From Pseudomonadota bacterium (GTDB lineage: Bacteria > Pseudomonadota > Gammaproteobacteria > Pseudomonadales > Oleiphilaceae): a stretch of DNA of 40,752 nucleotides. Location: the NCBI GenBank assembly GCA_002747395.1, contig PDPE01000015.1, positions 1-40,752 of the forward strand, given 5' to 3'. The notes beneath the pieces are model-generated. The model ran no database searches, was not told the DNA's origin, and saw only the letters and a list, made by a program, of their open reading frames with translations. Positions 7,529 through 15,699 of the stretch are shown in pieces; positions within the stretch are counted from its first letter, which is position 1; each line of letters opens with the position of its first letter. The translations under genes and the position numbers were made by a program.

Positions 7529-9709
7529 ATGACACAACGAGTTCAATCAGGCGGCCTTCAGGTTGCCAAGGCGCTTTATGATTTTGTCAACGAAAAAGCG
7601 ATTCCCGGCACGGGGGTGGCAGTCGATAAATTCTGGTCCGAATTTGATTCAATTGTGCACGATCTGGCACCAAAGAATGCGGCACTGCTTGCCAAACGAG
7701 ATGACCTTCAGGCCAAAATCGACGCCTGGCATAAAGAAAGAAAAGGTCAGCCGCATAACGCTGCCGAATACAAGGCATTTCTTGAAGAAATCGGTTATTT
7801 GCTGCCGGAAGGGGATGCCTTCGAGGTTTCCACAGAAAATGTAGAACCTGAAATTGCCACCATGGCAGGGCCGCAACTGGTTGTACCCGTGATGAATGCA
7901 CGGTTTGCACTGAATGCGGCAAATGCACGTTGGGGTTCGCTGTATGATGCGCTGTATGGTACCAATGCGCTTTCCGAAGAAGGCGGTGCAACCAGAGGAA
8001 AGGAGTACAACCCGGTACGCGGTAACAAGGTCATCGAGTTTGCCCGAAACTTCCTGGATGATACTGTGCCACTGGCCACCGGCAGCCACAAGGGTACGAC
8101 AGGTTACAAGGTAGAAAATGGTGAATTGGTCGTAACCCTGGTCGATGGCAGCACGACCGGCCTGGCAGACAAGACAAAATTTAAAGGCCATACCGGTGAT
8201 GCGGCAGCACCGACAGCTGTGCTACTTGAGAATAATGGCCTGCATTTTGAGATTCAGTTCGATGCAAATTCTGACATTGGCAAAGCTGATTCGGCAAACG
8301 TCAAGGACATCCTGATGGAAGCCGCCTTGACAACCATTATGGACTGTGAAGACTCCGTCGCGGCTGTTGATGGTGCCGACAAGGTGGTGGTCTACAGTAA
8401 CTGGCTGGGCCTGATGAAAGGTGACCTGGAAGAACAGGTCAGCAAGGGTGGCAGCACCTTCACCCGTCGAATGAACCCGGATCGGGAATACACCGCAGCC
8501 GATGGTTCGAGCTTTGCGTTGAAAGGCCGTGCCATGCTGTTTGTGCGTAATGTCGGTCATTTGATGACCATCAATGCCATTCTCGATAAAGATGGCAATG
8601 AAATTCCTGAAGGTATCATGGATGCCATGATCACGACTCTGATTGCCATGCACGACCTGAAGGGGGACGGAAAACTTAAAAACTCCTCTGCCAGCAGCGT
8701 CAACATTGTCAAGCCAAAAATGCACGGCCCGGAAGAGGTCGCGTTTTCTGATGAACTGTTTGGCCGCGTTGAGGATGCGCTCGGGCTGCCGCGCTTTACC
8801 ATGAAAATGGGCATCATGGATGAGGAGCGCCGCACCACTGTCAATCTGAAAGAGTGTATCCGTGCTGCCAAAGACCGGGTCGTTTTCATCAATACCGGTT
8901 TCCTTGACAGAACCGGCGATGAAATTCACACCTCCATGCAGGCAGGCGTGATGATTCCGAAAACACAGATGAAGCAGCAAAGCTGGATTCTGGCTTACGA
9001 AGACTGGAATGTGGACATTGGTCTGGAATGTGGCCTTCAGGGACGCGCCCAGATCGGTAAGGGCATGTGGCCTATCCCGGATGAAATGGGCATGATGATG
9101 GAACAGAAAATCGGCCACCCCAAAGCCGGTGCCAATACAGCCTGGGTACCATCGCCCACAGCTGCGACCTTACACGCTCTGCATTATCATAAGGTGAATG
9201 TGTTTGCCGTCCAGAACGAATTGAAACAGCGTCAGCGTGCGTCTCTGGATGATATTCTGGCCATCCCTGTCATGACGGATCCGGGTTCATTGACTGCGGA
9301 TGACATTCAAAAAGAACTGGATAACAATGCCCAGGGTATTCTGGGTTATGTCGTTCGATGGATTGATGCGGGCGTAGGTTGTTCCAAAGTGCCGGATATT
9401 AACGATGTCGGCCTGATGGAAGATCGTGCCACCTTGCGTATTTCAAGTCAGCACATGTGCAACTGGCTGTACCACGGTGTGACCAATGAGGCTCAGGTGA
9501 TGGAAACCATGAAGCGCATGGCGGCTGTGGTTGATCGCCAGAATGCCAGTGATCCGACCTATCGCCCCATGGCCGCGAACTTTGATGACAGTGTGGCTTT
9601 CCAGGCAGCGGTTGATCTGGTTATCAAAGGGGTTGAGCAGCCCAGTGGTTATACAGAGCCCCTTCTGCATGCCTATCGCATCAAGGCCAAGCAGAAGTTT
9701 GGTCTGTAA
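7529..9709 (+). CDS. glcB: Malate synthase G
   Basis: Condenses glyoxylate with acetyl-CoA to malate and CoA in the cytosol, completing the glyoxylate bypass or glycolate use. The 726-residue length matches the large G-form (E. coli 723). Recognisable segments are [27 protein letters not shown]-type [119 protein letters not shown] and the late [15 protein letters not shown] chose the ATG at 7529 (MTQRVQSGG), preceded by GAGG about 10 nt upstream, over in-frame starts up to 93 bp earlier. It is monocistronic and ends at a strong terminator. Confidence 0.97.
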   Translation: MTQRVQSGGLQVAKALYDFVNEKAIPGTGVAVDKFWSEFDSIVHDLAPKNAALLAKRDDLQAKIDAWHKERKGQPHNAAEYKAFLEEIGYLLPEGDAFEVSTENVEPEIATMAGPQLVVPVMNARFALNAANARWGSLYDALYGTNALSEEGGATRGKEYNPVRGNKVIEFARNFLDDTVPLATGSHKGTTGYKVENGELVVTLVDGSTTGLADKTKFKGHTGDAAAPTAVLLENNGLHFEIQFDANSDIGKADSANVKDILMEAALTTIMDCEDSVAAVDGADKVVVYSNWLGLMKGDLEEQVSKGGSTFTRRMNPDREYTAADGSSFALKGRAMLFVRNVGHLMTINAILDKDGNEIPEGIMDAMITTLIAMHDLKGDGKLKNSSASSVNIVKPKMHGPEEVAFSDELFGRVEDALGLPRFTMKMGIMDEERRTTVNLKECIRAAKDRVVFINTGFLDRTGDEIHTSMQAGVMIPKTQMKQQSWILAYEDWNVDIGLECGLQGRAQIGKGMWPIPDEMGMMMEQKIGHPKAGANTAWVPSPTAATLHALHYHKVNVFAVQNELKQRQRASLDDILAIPVMTDPGSLTADDIQKELDNNAQGILGYVVRWIDAGVGCSKVPDINDVGLMEDRATLRISSQHMCNWLYHGVTNEAQVMETMKRMAAVVDRQNASDPTYRPMAANFDDSVAFQAAVDLVIKGVEQPSGYTEPLLHAYRIKAKQKFGL

Positions 9710-9733
9710 TCGGTAAAATACCTTTCTGTGATA

Positions 9734-9762
9734 AAAAATGCCGGGTTATTCCCGGCATTTTT
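9734..9762 (+). terminator. Rho-independent terminator of glcB
   Basis: A perfect 12-bp stem, AAAAATGCCGGG (9734-9745) with CCCGGCATTTTT (9751-9762), 5-nt loop, 25 bp after the stop codon. Confidence 0.92.
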
Positions 9763-10154
9763 GACTTGAATATCAATACCCTGATTGGAATCCGGTTTAT
9801 GCCGCTTTTGTCACCAGATCGAGTATGGCTCTGATTTGGAACAGTTTACCTGTCGTGTTCCGGTAATGAAGGCAGGTTTTCAGGTCGTTTTCGGAGCAGG
9901 CGTACCTGACGTGATCAAAATGTGATTTTTATTGGCCTGAACTCACCGATAAGTAGTAATATACTGCCAGCACCGGTACTTCAACAATTGCTACCTTAAC
10001 AATTGCTATTTCAACAACTGGTACTTCGACATAAATAAAACTGAAACTTACTAACTGAAGGGAGCCCCTCAAAACCGGCTCAAACTGTGGCTGCCGGTTC
10101 GGGTTCAAACTTTTCTCATGCCTGAGACAAAAAAATCGAACAGGAGATTTGCCT
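9763..10154. other. Intergenic region before the EF-G-like gene
   Basis: About 390 bp with no gene. It contains a four-unit 15-nt tandem repeat (9975-10034) and a hairpin, AACCGGC (10073-10079) with GCCGGTT (10093-10099), upstream of the EF-G-like gene. The promoter is presumably here, but I cannot place it confidently. Confidence 0.5.
9975..10034. repeat. Degenerate 15-nt tandem repeat, four units
   Basis: Units begin at 9975, 9990, 10005 and 10020: GGTACTTCAACAATT, GCTACCTTAACAATT, GCTATTTCAACAACT, GGTACTTCGACATAA. The phase is exact and the sequence drifts. Confidence 0.75.
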
Positions 10155-12185
10155 ATGTCTGTAGAGAACATCCGTAATATCGCGTTTGCCGGTCAAGCTG
10201 GCGCAGGTAAAACCACTCTTATTGAACGACTGCTTTTCGAAACCAAAGCCATTGTACAGATGGGTGAAGTGGAACGTGGTACCACGGTGTGTGATTACGA
10301 TACCCAGTCAAAGAGTCGTCAGCATTCTCTCAACCCGACACCGGTTCACTTCAAACACAATAACCATCAGGTCAATATCCTTGATACACCGGGAATGCCA
10401 GACTTTATCGGACGATCAATCAGTATACTGCCTGCTGTTGAAACAGTGGCCATGGTGGTAGACGGACTCAATGGTACTGGCATACTGACAGAGCGTATGT
10501 TAACAGTGGCATCCCAAAGAGATAAATGCCGACTGATCGTCATCAACAAAATTGACGCAGAAGAAGTGCAGTTGGCCGAGCAATTGAGCGCATTGCAGGA
10601 AGAGTTTGGTGCCGAGGTGCTTCCCTTGAATCTGCCTGACGAGTCCGGTCAGGGTGTGGTGGATTGCTATTTCAAGCCGGACAACAATGCGGCTACCCTG
10701 TTCAGTTCGGTGCAGGAAGCGCACGACGCACTGGTGGATCAGGTGGTGGAAGTAGATGAAGAACTCATGGAAATCTACCTGGAACAGGGGCAGGAGCTAA
10801 ACCCTGACCAGCTACATAATCCGTTTGAGAAAGCACTTCGAAGCGGGCATCTCATTCCGGTTTGTTTTGTTTCTGCCAAAACCGGTGCCGGTATTCCCGA
10901 ATTGCTGCGCATCATAACAGAACTGATGCCGACTCCACTTGAAGGTAATCCTCCGTTATTTATGAACAATGACGAGGAGGTGAACCTTGAGCCAAGCGAA
11001 GATGGCCACGTAGTAGCGCATGTGTTCAAAGTGGAAGTTGACCCCTTTATGGGGCGCCTGGCGATGATTCGGGTGCACCAGGGTACGATCACAGCGGCCA
11101 GTCAGTTGTATATTGGTGATAGTTCCAAGTCGTTCAAGGTTTCGCATCTGTTCCAGATGCAGGGCAAGGAACGGATCGAAATAGAAAAGGCGGTGGCGGG
11201 TGATATCTGCGCCATTGCCAAGGTGGATGAACTTGAATTTGATTCTGTCTTGCACGATTCGCATGATGAAGACCATTTTCATTTGAAATCACTTGAATTG
11301 CCTCCCCCCATGTTCAGCCTGGCTATTCAGCCCACTCGCAGGGGAGATGAGCAGAAATTGTCCGAAACCCTGAAAAAAATTACAGCGGAAGATCCCAGTC
11401 TTGTTGTGTCGCACCGTGTAAGGCTGAATGAAACCTTGTTGACCGGGGTTGGTGAATTGCATTTGCAGGCTGCTCTGAATCAAATGGAGGAACAGTTCAA
11501 ACTGGTAGTAAAAACCTCTCAACCTTCTATCGACTATCGGGAAACCATTACCCGGGCTGCAGAAGGTCATTACCGACATAAAAAACAGACTGGTGGAGCC
11601 GGTCAGTTCGGAGAAGTGTATTTGCGTATCCGCCCGCTGCCCAGGGGCGAAGGTTTCCGTTTCCTCGACAAGGTGGTTGGTGGAGCCATACCTGGTACCT
11701 TCATTCCGGCCGTTGAAAAAGGCATTCGGCAAATAATGGAGGAGGGAGCCATAGCCGGTTTTGAAATGCAGGATATTGAGGCCGAAGTGTATGATGGCAA
11801 GCATCACAGCGTAGATTCGAAAGAGATCGCTTTTGTTGCAGCAGGACGTAAAGCCTTCCTGGAAGCGGTAAAGGCGGCGGGGCCAACCATACTTGAGCCT
11901 GTGGTGAATGTGACGATAACGGTACCTGGCAGCTATATGGGGGACGTCTCGGGAGATATCGCTACCCATCGAGGAATAATCACTGATAGCCGGATGGATG
12001 GTCAGAATAATGCGGTTCTGCTCTGTCAGTCTCCGATCAGTGAAATGGGTGATTACTCACAGCGACTCAAGTCACTGGCCAGTGGCGAGGGTACCTTTAC
12101 CATGGAGTTTTCTCATTTTGATCCTGTGCCCAATGCCGTTCAGCAAGAGCTGTGCAAGGGTTACGAAGTAAAAGAGTTGGCCTGA
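10155..12185 (+). CDS. fusA2: Elongation factor G-like translational GTPase
   Basis: A 676-residue translational GTPase with the whole EF-G domain order. G-domain motifs: P-loop GQAGAGKTT (about 13-21), ERGTT switch region, DTPG (about 76), NKID and SAKTG. Then the beta-barrel domain, domain III (FSLAIQPTRRGDEQKLSETLKKI), domain IV (GGAGQFGEVYLRIRPL, GGAIPGTFIPAVEKGI) and domain V (PGSYMGDVSGDIATHRG). The switch-I stretch differs from housekeeping EF-G (GTTVCDYDTQSKSRQ instead of the GITITSAA-type sequence), which puts it in the EF-G2/EF-G-like branch rather than the principal translocase. The role of that branch is not settled. Start: AGGAGA is 7 nt before the ATG. The gene stands alone and is followed by a terminator. 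Confidence 0.9.
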   Translation: MSVENIRNIAFAGQAGAGKTTLIERLLFETKAIVQMGEVERGTTVCDYDTQSKSRQHSLNPTPVHFKHNNHQVNILDTPGMPDFIGRSISILPAVETVAMVVDGLNGTGILTERMLTVASQRDKCRLIVINKIDAEEVQLAEQLSALQEEFGAEVLPLNLPDESGQGVVDCYFKPDNNAATLFSSVQEAHDALVDQVVEVDEELMEIYLEQGQELNPDQLHNPFEKALRSGHLIPVCFVSAKTGAGIPELLRIITELMPTPLEGNPPLFMNNDEEVNLEPSEDGHVVAHVFKVEVDPFMGRLAMIRVHQGTITAASQLYIGDSSKSFKVSHLFQMQGKERIEIEKAVAGDICAIAKVDELEFDSVLHDSHDEDHFHLKSLELPPPMFSLAIQPTRRGDEQKLSETLKKITAEDPSLVVSHRVRLNETLLTGVGELHLQAALNQMEEQFKLVVKTSQPSIDYRETITRAAEGHYRHKKQTGGAGQFGEVYLRIRPLPRGEGFRFLDKVVGGAIPGTFIPAVEKGIRQIMEEGAIAGFEMQDIEAEVYDGKHHSVDSKEIAFVAAGRKAFLEAVKAAGPTILEPVVNVTITVPGSYMGDVSGDIATHRGIITDSRMDGQNNAVLLCQSPISEMGDYSQRLKSLASGEGTFTMEFSHFDPVPNAVQQELCKGYEVKELA

Positions 12186-12192
12186 CCGCAAG

Positions 12193-12231
12193 CCGGACAT
12201 CATCCGTTATACAGAGGGTGTCCGGTTTTTT
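12193..12231 (+). terminator. Rho-independent terminator of the EF-G-like gene
   Basis: CCGGACA (12193-12199) pairs with TGTCCGG (12219-12225), followed by six Ts, 8 bp after the stop codon. Confidence 0.8.
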
Positions 12232-12290
12232 GCCCCGCTTCATGGTAATTTTGCTCTGTCAGTGCTGATTTCAAGAAATGGAGTTTTGCA

Positions 12291-12845
12291 ATGAATATCC
12301 CTTCAATGTTTCGCCACTCGACCCTGATTCCCGCTCTTTTCGCAGTGTTGTTATTGGGTGGGTGTGTGCCTGGTACATTCGAATCAATAGGTACGACGCT
12401 TTTTATCTACGAAAAAGACCTGGACTCCAGTTACAAGCATGATGTCGAGTTTCTCGTTGACAGCTATGTGAATGAATTGGCAGATTCACCCTGCCCTATG
12501 GGCGAGGTTCGGCCAATCGATCCCATCGTTCAACAGTTGAAGGATCACCGATATACCGGTTTGACAAGAGTGTTGTCGCGGTTAAACGAGATTGCCAACG
12601 ATACAGACAATACTGATGCTGTCAGAGCATCCGCTTTATATTATCAGAGCGTGATATATGCAATGGCCCACAAACCTAACAAGATTCTTGCGATCAGTCG
12701 CCTGAAGGAATTGAAGCAATTGTATCCGAACCACTATACATGTCTGTTTGAAAGGTCTGCCTGGCGCGATCGGATGATCACCAGGTACTTGTTGGCACCC
12801 GGTCAGACGCTGGAACAGTTTGAAGAGCAATTTAAAAAGTATTAG
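12291..12845 (+). CDS. Small putative lipoprotein
   Basis: A 184-residue protein with a lipoprotein signal: a basic start, hydrophobic residues 11-22, then the lipobox LLGGC with Cys25 as the acylation site. The mature part is probably helical and hydrophilic. The stretch ASALYYQSVIYAMAHKPNKILAISRLKELKQLYPNH has a TPR-like look, but no repeat is clear. No family is recognised. A GGAG-like site precedes the ATG. It is the only gene between the EF-G terminator and the convergent CHASE2 kinase, so the context gives no functional hint. Inner- or outer-membrane anchoring cannot be decided firmly; the residue after Cys25 is Val, not Asp, which favours outer-membrane sorting. Confidence 0.78.
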   Translation: MNIPSMFRHSTLIPALFAVLLLGGCVPGTFESIGTTLFIYEKDLDSSYKHDVEFLVDSYVNELADSPCPMGEVRPIDPIVQQLKDHRYTGLTRVLSRLNEIANDTDNTDAVRASALYYQSVIYAMAHKPNKILAISRLKELKQLYPNHYTCLFERSAWRDRMITRYLLAPGQTLEQFEEQFKKY

Positions 12846-12851
12846 GAGCGG

Positions 12852-12883
12852 TAACGCATTAAAAATATAACGTATTAAAAACA
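12852..12883. repeat. 16-nt tandem duplication, two units
   Basis: TAACGCATTAAAAATA (12852-12867) is followed directly by TAACGTATTAAAAACA (12868-12883), two mismatches in 16. A weak third copy may follow (AATTGCATT). It starts six bases after the lipoprotein stop codon. Confidence 0.6.
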
Positions 12884-12922
12884 AATTGCATTGGCCGACA
12901 CATCAAGTATCGCCAGCGCTTC

Positions 12923-12962
12923 GAGACGGAATACACAGCACCGGCGATTGTGTCTCATTTTT
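12923..12962 (+). terminator. Possible terminator after the lipoprotein gene
   Basis: GAGAC (12923-12927) plus ACA after a bulge can pair with TGTGTCTC (12949-12956), followed by ATTTTT. It overlaps the stop codon of the convergent kinase gene. The bulged stem makes this weak. Confidence 0.3.
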
Positions 12963-15636
12963 CCTGGTTCGCGCTTTTTTGCGGAAGTTGAATGCGAAAG
13001 CGCGTCCCCCGGTTCACCTTGCTCTCAATATCAATGGTTCCATTGTGTTTTTCAATCACGATCTTGACAAATCGAAGGCCCAGGCCAACACCGTGATTGC
13101 CTTCGGTTTCGGTTTTTTTCTGCCGGTGAAAACTGTCAAAAATAAAGGGAATCTCCTCTTCATCAATACCCTGGCCCTGGTCTGCAACTTCAATATGCCA
13201 GTTCTCTTTTGAGCCGGAAAACACGGCCAGGGACACCTTTGTTTTTTCCGGGCTGTATTTGATTGCGTTCCCGATCAGGTTGATTAACGCTCTTTCGAGC
13301 AGCCCCGGGTTGCCATTTGTCCATGCCTCATCCATGTCGGGCTCAAATTCAAGCTGAATGTGTTTTTGGCTGGCACTATGAATTGTCGAGTCCAGTGCAT
13401 TGTAAATGATCGTGATCAGGTCACATTCATAGAAGCTGGTTTCCCGGGTTTGTTCCGCTCTTGCGACTTGCAGAAACTGTTCGGCGAGGTTCATGCTTCG
13501 TTGGGCATGGGAACGAATCTGGGCAATCAGATCCAGGGTAAACTCCCGCTCGTTACGCGAAATGTTATCCAGCAATGCCAGTTGGGATACAAGGGGTGAG
13601 CGCAGGTCATGGGAGAGAAAATCGATGGTTTCGTTTTTTCGCCTCTGTTCTTCTTTCAGTGTGGTGATATCTGAAATATTGACAATCATGCCTGATTCAC
13701 GAGGCTCTGCAGGAATGAAGGGCGCAAACTGTAGCATGATATCGGAACAGGATAGCCGGATTTCTGCCGAGACAGTCAGGTTATTGAGCAGTACCTGGCT
13801 GAATATATCCTGCCAGTATTTTACATCGGTTGAAGGTAATGTGGACAGAATAGTGATCAGTGGCAACCCGATGAGGGAACCTTCAGGTGAATTTAGCAGT
13901 TTTTCGCTATGGCGATTGGCAAAGATGATGCCCCCGATCGGGTCGGTAACTACCACACCATCAGGCATTTTGTCGAAGCCTTCCGACACAAAGTGTCGCA
14001 TATGTTGCATACTTTGAATCACGTTTTGTACTTGCTGAATGCGTCGGGTGAGCCTTTCAAATGTCGGTATATAGGGCTTTTCATCTGCCGGGGTGATGGT
14101 GGAAAACTGAATGCGGTGCAGGTAGGCCCGTTTTTTATCTCTGAGGCTGTCTTCATCCCAGAAGAGTCCTATGGTCCAGGGCGTTTTTTCGTGGAAAAAG
14201 ACGATCCACGAATTTGCTCCCTCGTGGCTCCAGAAACCGGGCTCAAGTTTGACACTGGGGGTTTGACCATTGTAGTGCTCGGCTTTGTTGACGATACCTT
14301 TCTGGAGCAAGACCCACCCCCCGGGTTGCAATAAGAAGGCTAATTGCCCGATCAGTTCACCGGGTTTCAGATTTTCCAGGGATAACCGAATGAGTTGCGG
14401 CTCTTTGGACAGGGTAATCAGCTCTTTATTGAGAAAGCTGTTCAACTGCATGATTCTCCGCCATGTCCATAACGGGTATACGATGATGATGCAAATGATA
14501 GCTGTAGATGGCTGAAACCACAGGTTGAAGCTGTATAACATAAAAAAGCTGAACAGACAGGTTGTCAGGAGAACCAGCAATACAGAAGGCAATGTCCGTT
14601 CAGGTCTGATTCTCGGGATCATCAATACCGCGACAAGTACCAGAGTAATGGAAATCAGATATTGCCAGAAGGACGGCATGATCTTGATGGTCTGGTTGTT
14701 TTGCAGTGCGTTAAAGACATTCGCGTGAAACTCTACGCCTGACATGGGAGAGGATAGCCCGGAGACCGGAGTCGAAAGGAAATCACCCAGACCGGCTGCG
14801 GTCGAGCCAATAAAGATAAATCGGTCTCGAAAGGCTTCCTGGGGAACGGTGCCTGACAGAACATCGATATAGGACCAGGTTTTGATTGACCCGGCTCCAC
14901 CGGAAAACGGAATAAGACGATAGTCTTCCCGCACGTTGATGTACGGGGAGGCGTCTGATGTGTTAGCCCGGGATTCCAACAGTGCGTTTTTCTCGCCTTC
15001 ATACCATTGGCGCACGGCAAGAGACAGGGCAGGCCAATAGGCCTTTCCCATACCTTCTCTCAGGTACACTCCTCGGGCAATACCGTCAGAGTCGAGCTCG
15101 ACGTGAGCATGGCCGACACCCACAGCCTGTTCTGCAAGCGTTTTTATCGGGGGGATTTCCGATAAGCCGTAGCGGTTGCTAAGCGGGTGAATATGAACCG
15201 GGATGATTACGTTGCCGGCTTCCTGCATTGCCTTTGCCAGTATCTCGTCATCCCGCGGGCTGGCCTTGTCAGGCTCGGCGAAAAGAATGTCGAAGATAAT
15301 GGCAGCCGGATCGCCGGGGCTTAAATAACGTACCAGCTCGGCATGCAGCGATCTTCTCCACGGCCATTGGCCAAGGGTGGCGAGACTTTTTTCGTCCACA
15401 GCGATGATCACGGTATTGTCAGGAACTGACATCGGAACATATTGGGTATAGGTATCGTAGAAAATCTGGTCGAGTTTGCGTGCCATGCCAAAGGTCTCGA
15501 ACAAGACAGCAACACCAATCATGGTGACCGCGAGCAAGAATGGCTCAAACAGCGATCGGGAAAGGCCGGGTTGTTTCAGGCTTGTGTGATTCAATGAGCG
15601 GGATTCATCGCTATTGGTCGGCTTGAATGAAGTCAT
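12955..15636 (-). CDS. CHASE2-domain sensor histidine kinase
   Basis: An 893-residue inner-membrane sensor kinase. One membrane segment (about 32-50) leads to an extracytoplasmic CHASE2 domain (about 55-315: DNTVIIAVDEKSLATLGQWPW, IIFDILFAEPD, FRDRFIFIGSTAAGLGDFLSTP). Three membrane segments follow (about 323-342, 349-374, 378-393), then a cytoplasmic linker, a PAS domain (about 550-660, MPDGVVVTDPIGGIIFANR), a HisKA domain with FLSHDLRSP (phospho-acceptor His676) and an HATPase domain with N-box NLIGNAIKYS, G1 DQGQGID and G2 GVGLGLRFV. All catalytic boxes look intact. It is the last gene of an operon with a FecR-like protein and an OmpR-type regulator, its likely partners. No ribosome site is visible; the ATG lies inside a 21-nt repeat, so the true N terminus is uncertain. 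Confidence 0.9.
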   Translation of the reverse strand: MTSFKPTNSDESRSLNHTSLKQPGLSRSLFEPFLLAVTMIGVAVLFETFGMARKLDQIFYDTYTQYVPMSVPDNTVIIAVDEKSLATLGQWPWRRSLHAELVRYLSPGDPAAIIFDILFAEPDKASPRDDEILAKAMQEAGNVIIPVHIHPLSNRYGLSEIPPIKTLAEQAVGVGHAHVELDSDGIARGVYLREGMGKAYWPALSLAVRQWYEGEKNALLESRANTSDASPYINVREDYRLIPFSGGAGSIKTWSYIDVLSGTVPQEAFRDRFIFIGSTAAGLGDFLSTPVSGLSSPMSGVEFHANVFNALQNNQTIKIMPSFWQYLISITLVLVAVLMIPRIRPERTLPSVLLVLLTTCLFSFFMLYSFNLWFQPSTAIICIIIVYPLWTWRRIMQLNSFLNKELITLSKEPQLIRLSLENLKPGELIGQLAFLLQPGGWVLLQKGIVNKAEHYNGQTPSVKLEPGFWSHEGANSWIVFFHEKTPWTIGLFWDEDSLRDKKRAYLHRIQFSTITPADEKPYIPTFERLTRRIQQVQNVIQSMQHMRHFVSEGFDKMPDGVVVTDPIGGIIFANRHSEKLLNSPEGSLIGLPLITILSTLPSTDVKYWQDIFSQVLLNNLTVSAEIRLSCSDIMLQFAPFIPAEPRESGMIVNISDITTLKEEQRRKNETIDFLSHDLRSPLVSQLALLDNISRNEREFTLDLIAQIRSHAQRSMNLAEQFLQVARAEQTRETSFYECDLITIIYNALDSTIHSASQKHIQLEFEPDMDEAWTNGNPGLLERALINLIGNAIKYSPEKTKVSLAVFSGSKENWHIEVADQGQGIDEEEIPFIFDSFHRQKKTETEGNHGVGLGLRFVKIVIEKHNGTIDIESKVNRGTRFRIQLPQKSANQEK

Positions 15637-15678
15637 GGTCGGCTAGAACAAAGTTATGGTCAGGTTGCTCGAAGTAAC
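15616..15678. repeat. Degenerate 21-nt tandem repeat, three units, over the kinase start
   Basis: Units at 15616-15636, 15637-15657 and 15658-15678 share GGTCGGCT or GGTCAGGT starts and an AAGT core near the end. Read on the minus strand the 7-codon period keeps frame with the kinase. The first unit encodes its initial MTSFKPT and the next contains an in-frame TAG. Confidence 0.7.
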
Positions 15679-15699
15679 AGATAGTGCGAATACAATTCA

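Noticed and set aside
8222..9118. 298-codon open frame antisense to malate synthase G
   Set aside because: It lies wholly inside a certain gene, reads as His/Phe/Ile-rich sequence without family features, and has no ribosome site. A shadow of codon bias.
9975..10034. CRISPR-like array
   Set aside because: The units are 15 nt, directly abutting and degenerate, with no spacers and no cas genes in the window. The same applies to the other short arrays.
11289..11969. 226-codon open frame antisense to the EF-G-like gene
   Set aside because: Inside domains III-V of a well-supported gene, with no family match.
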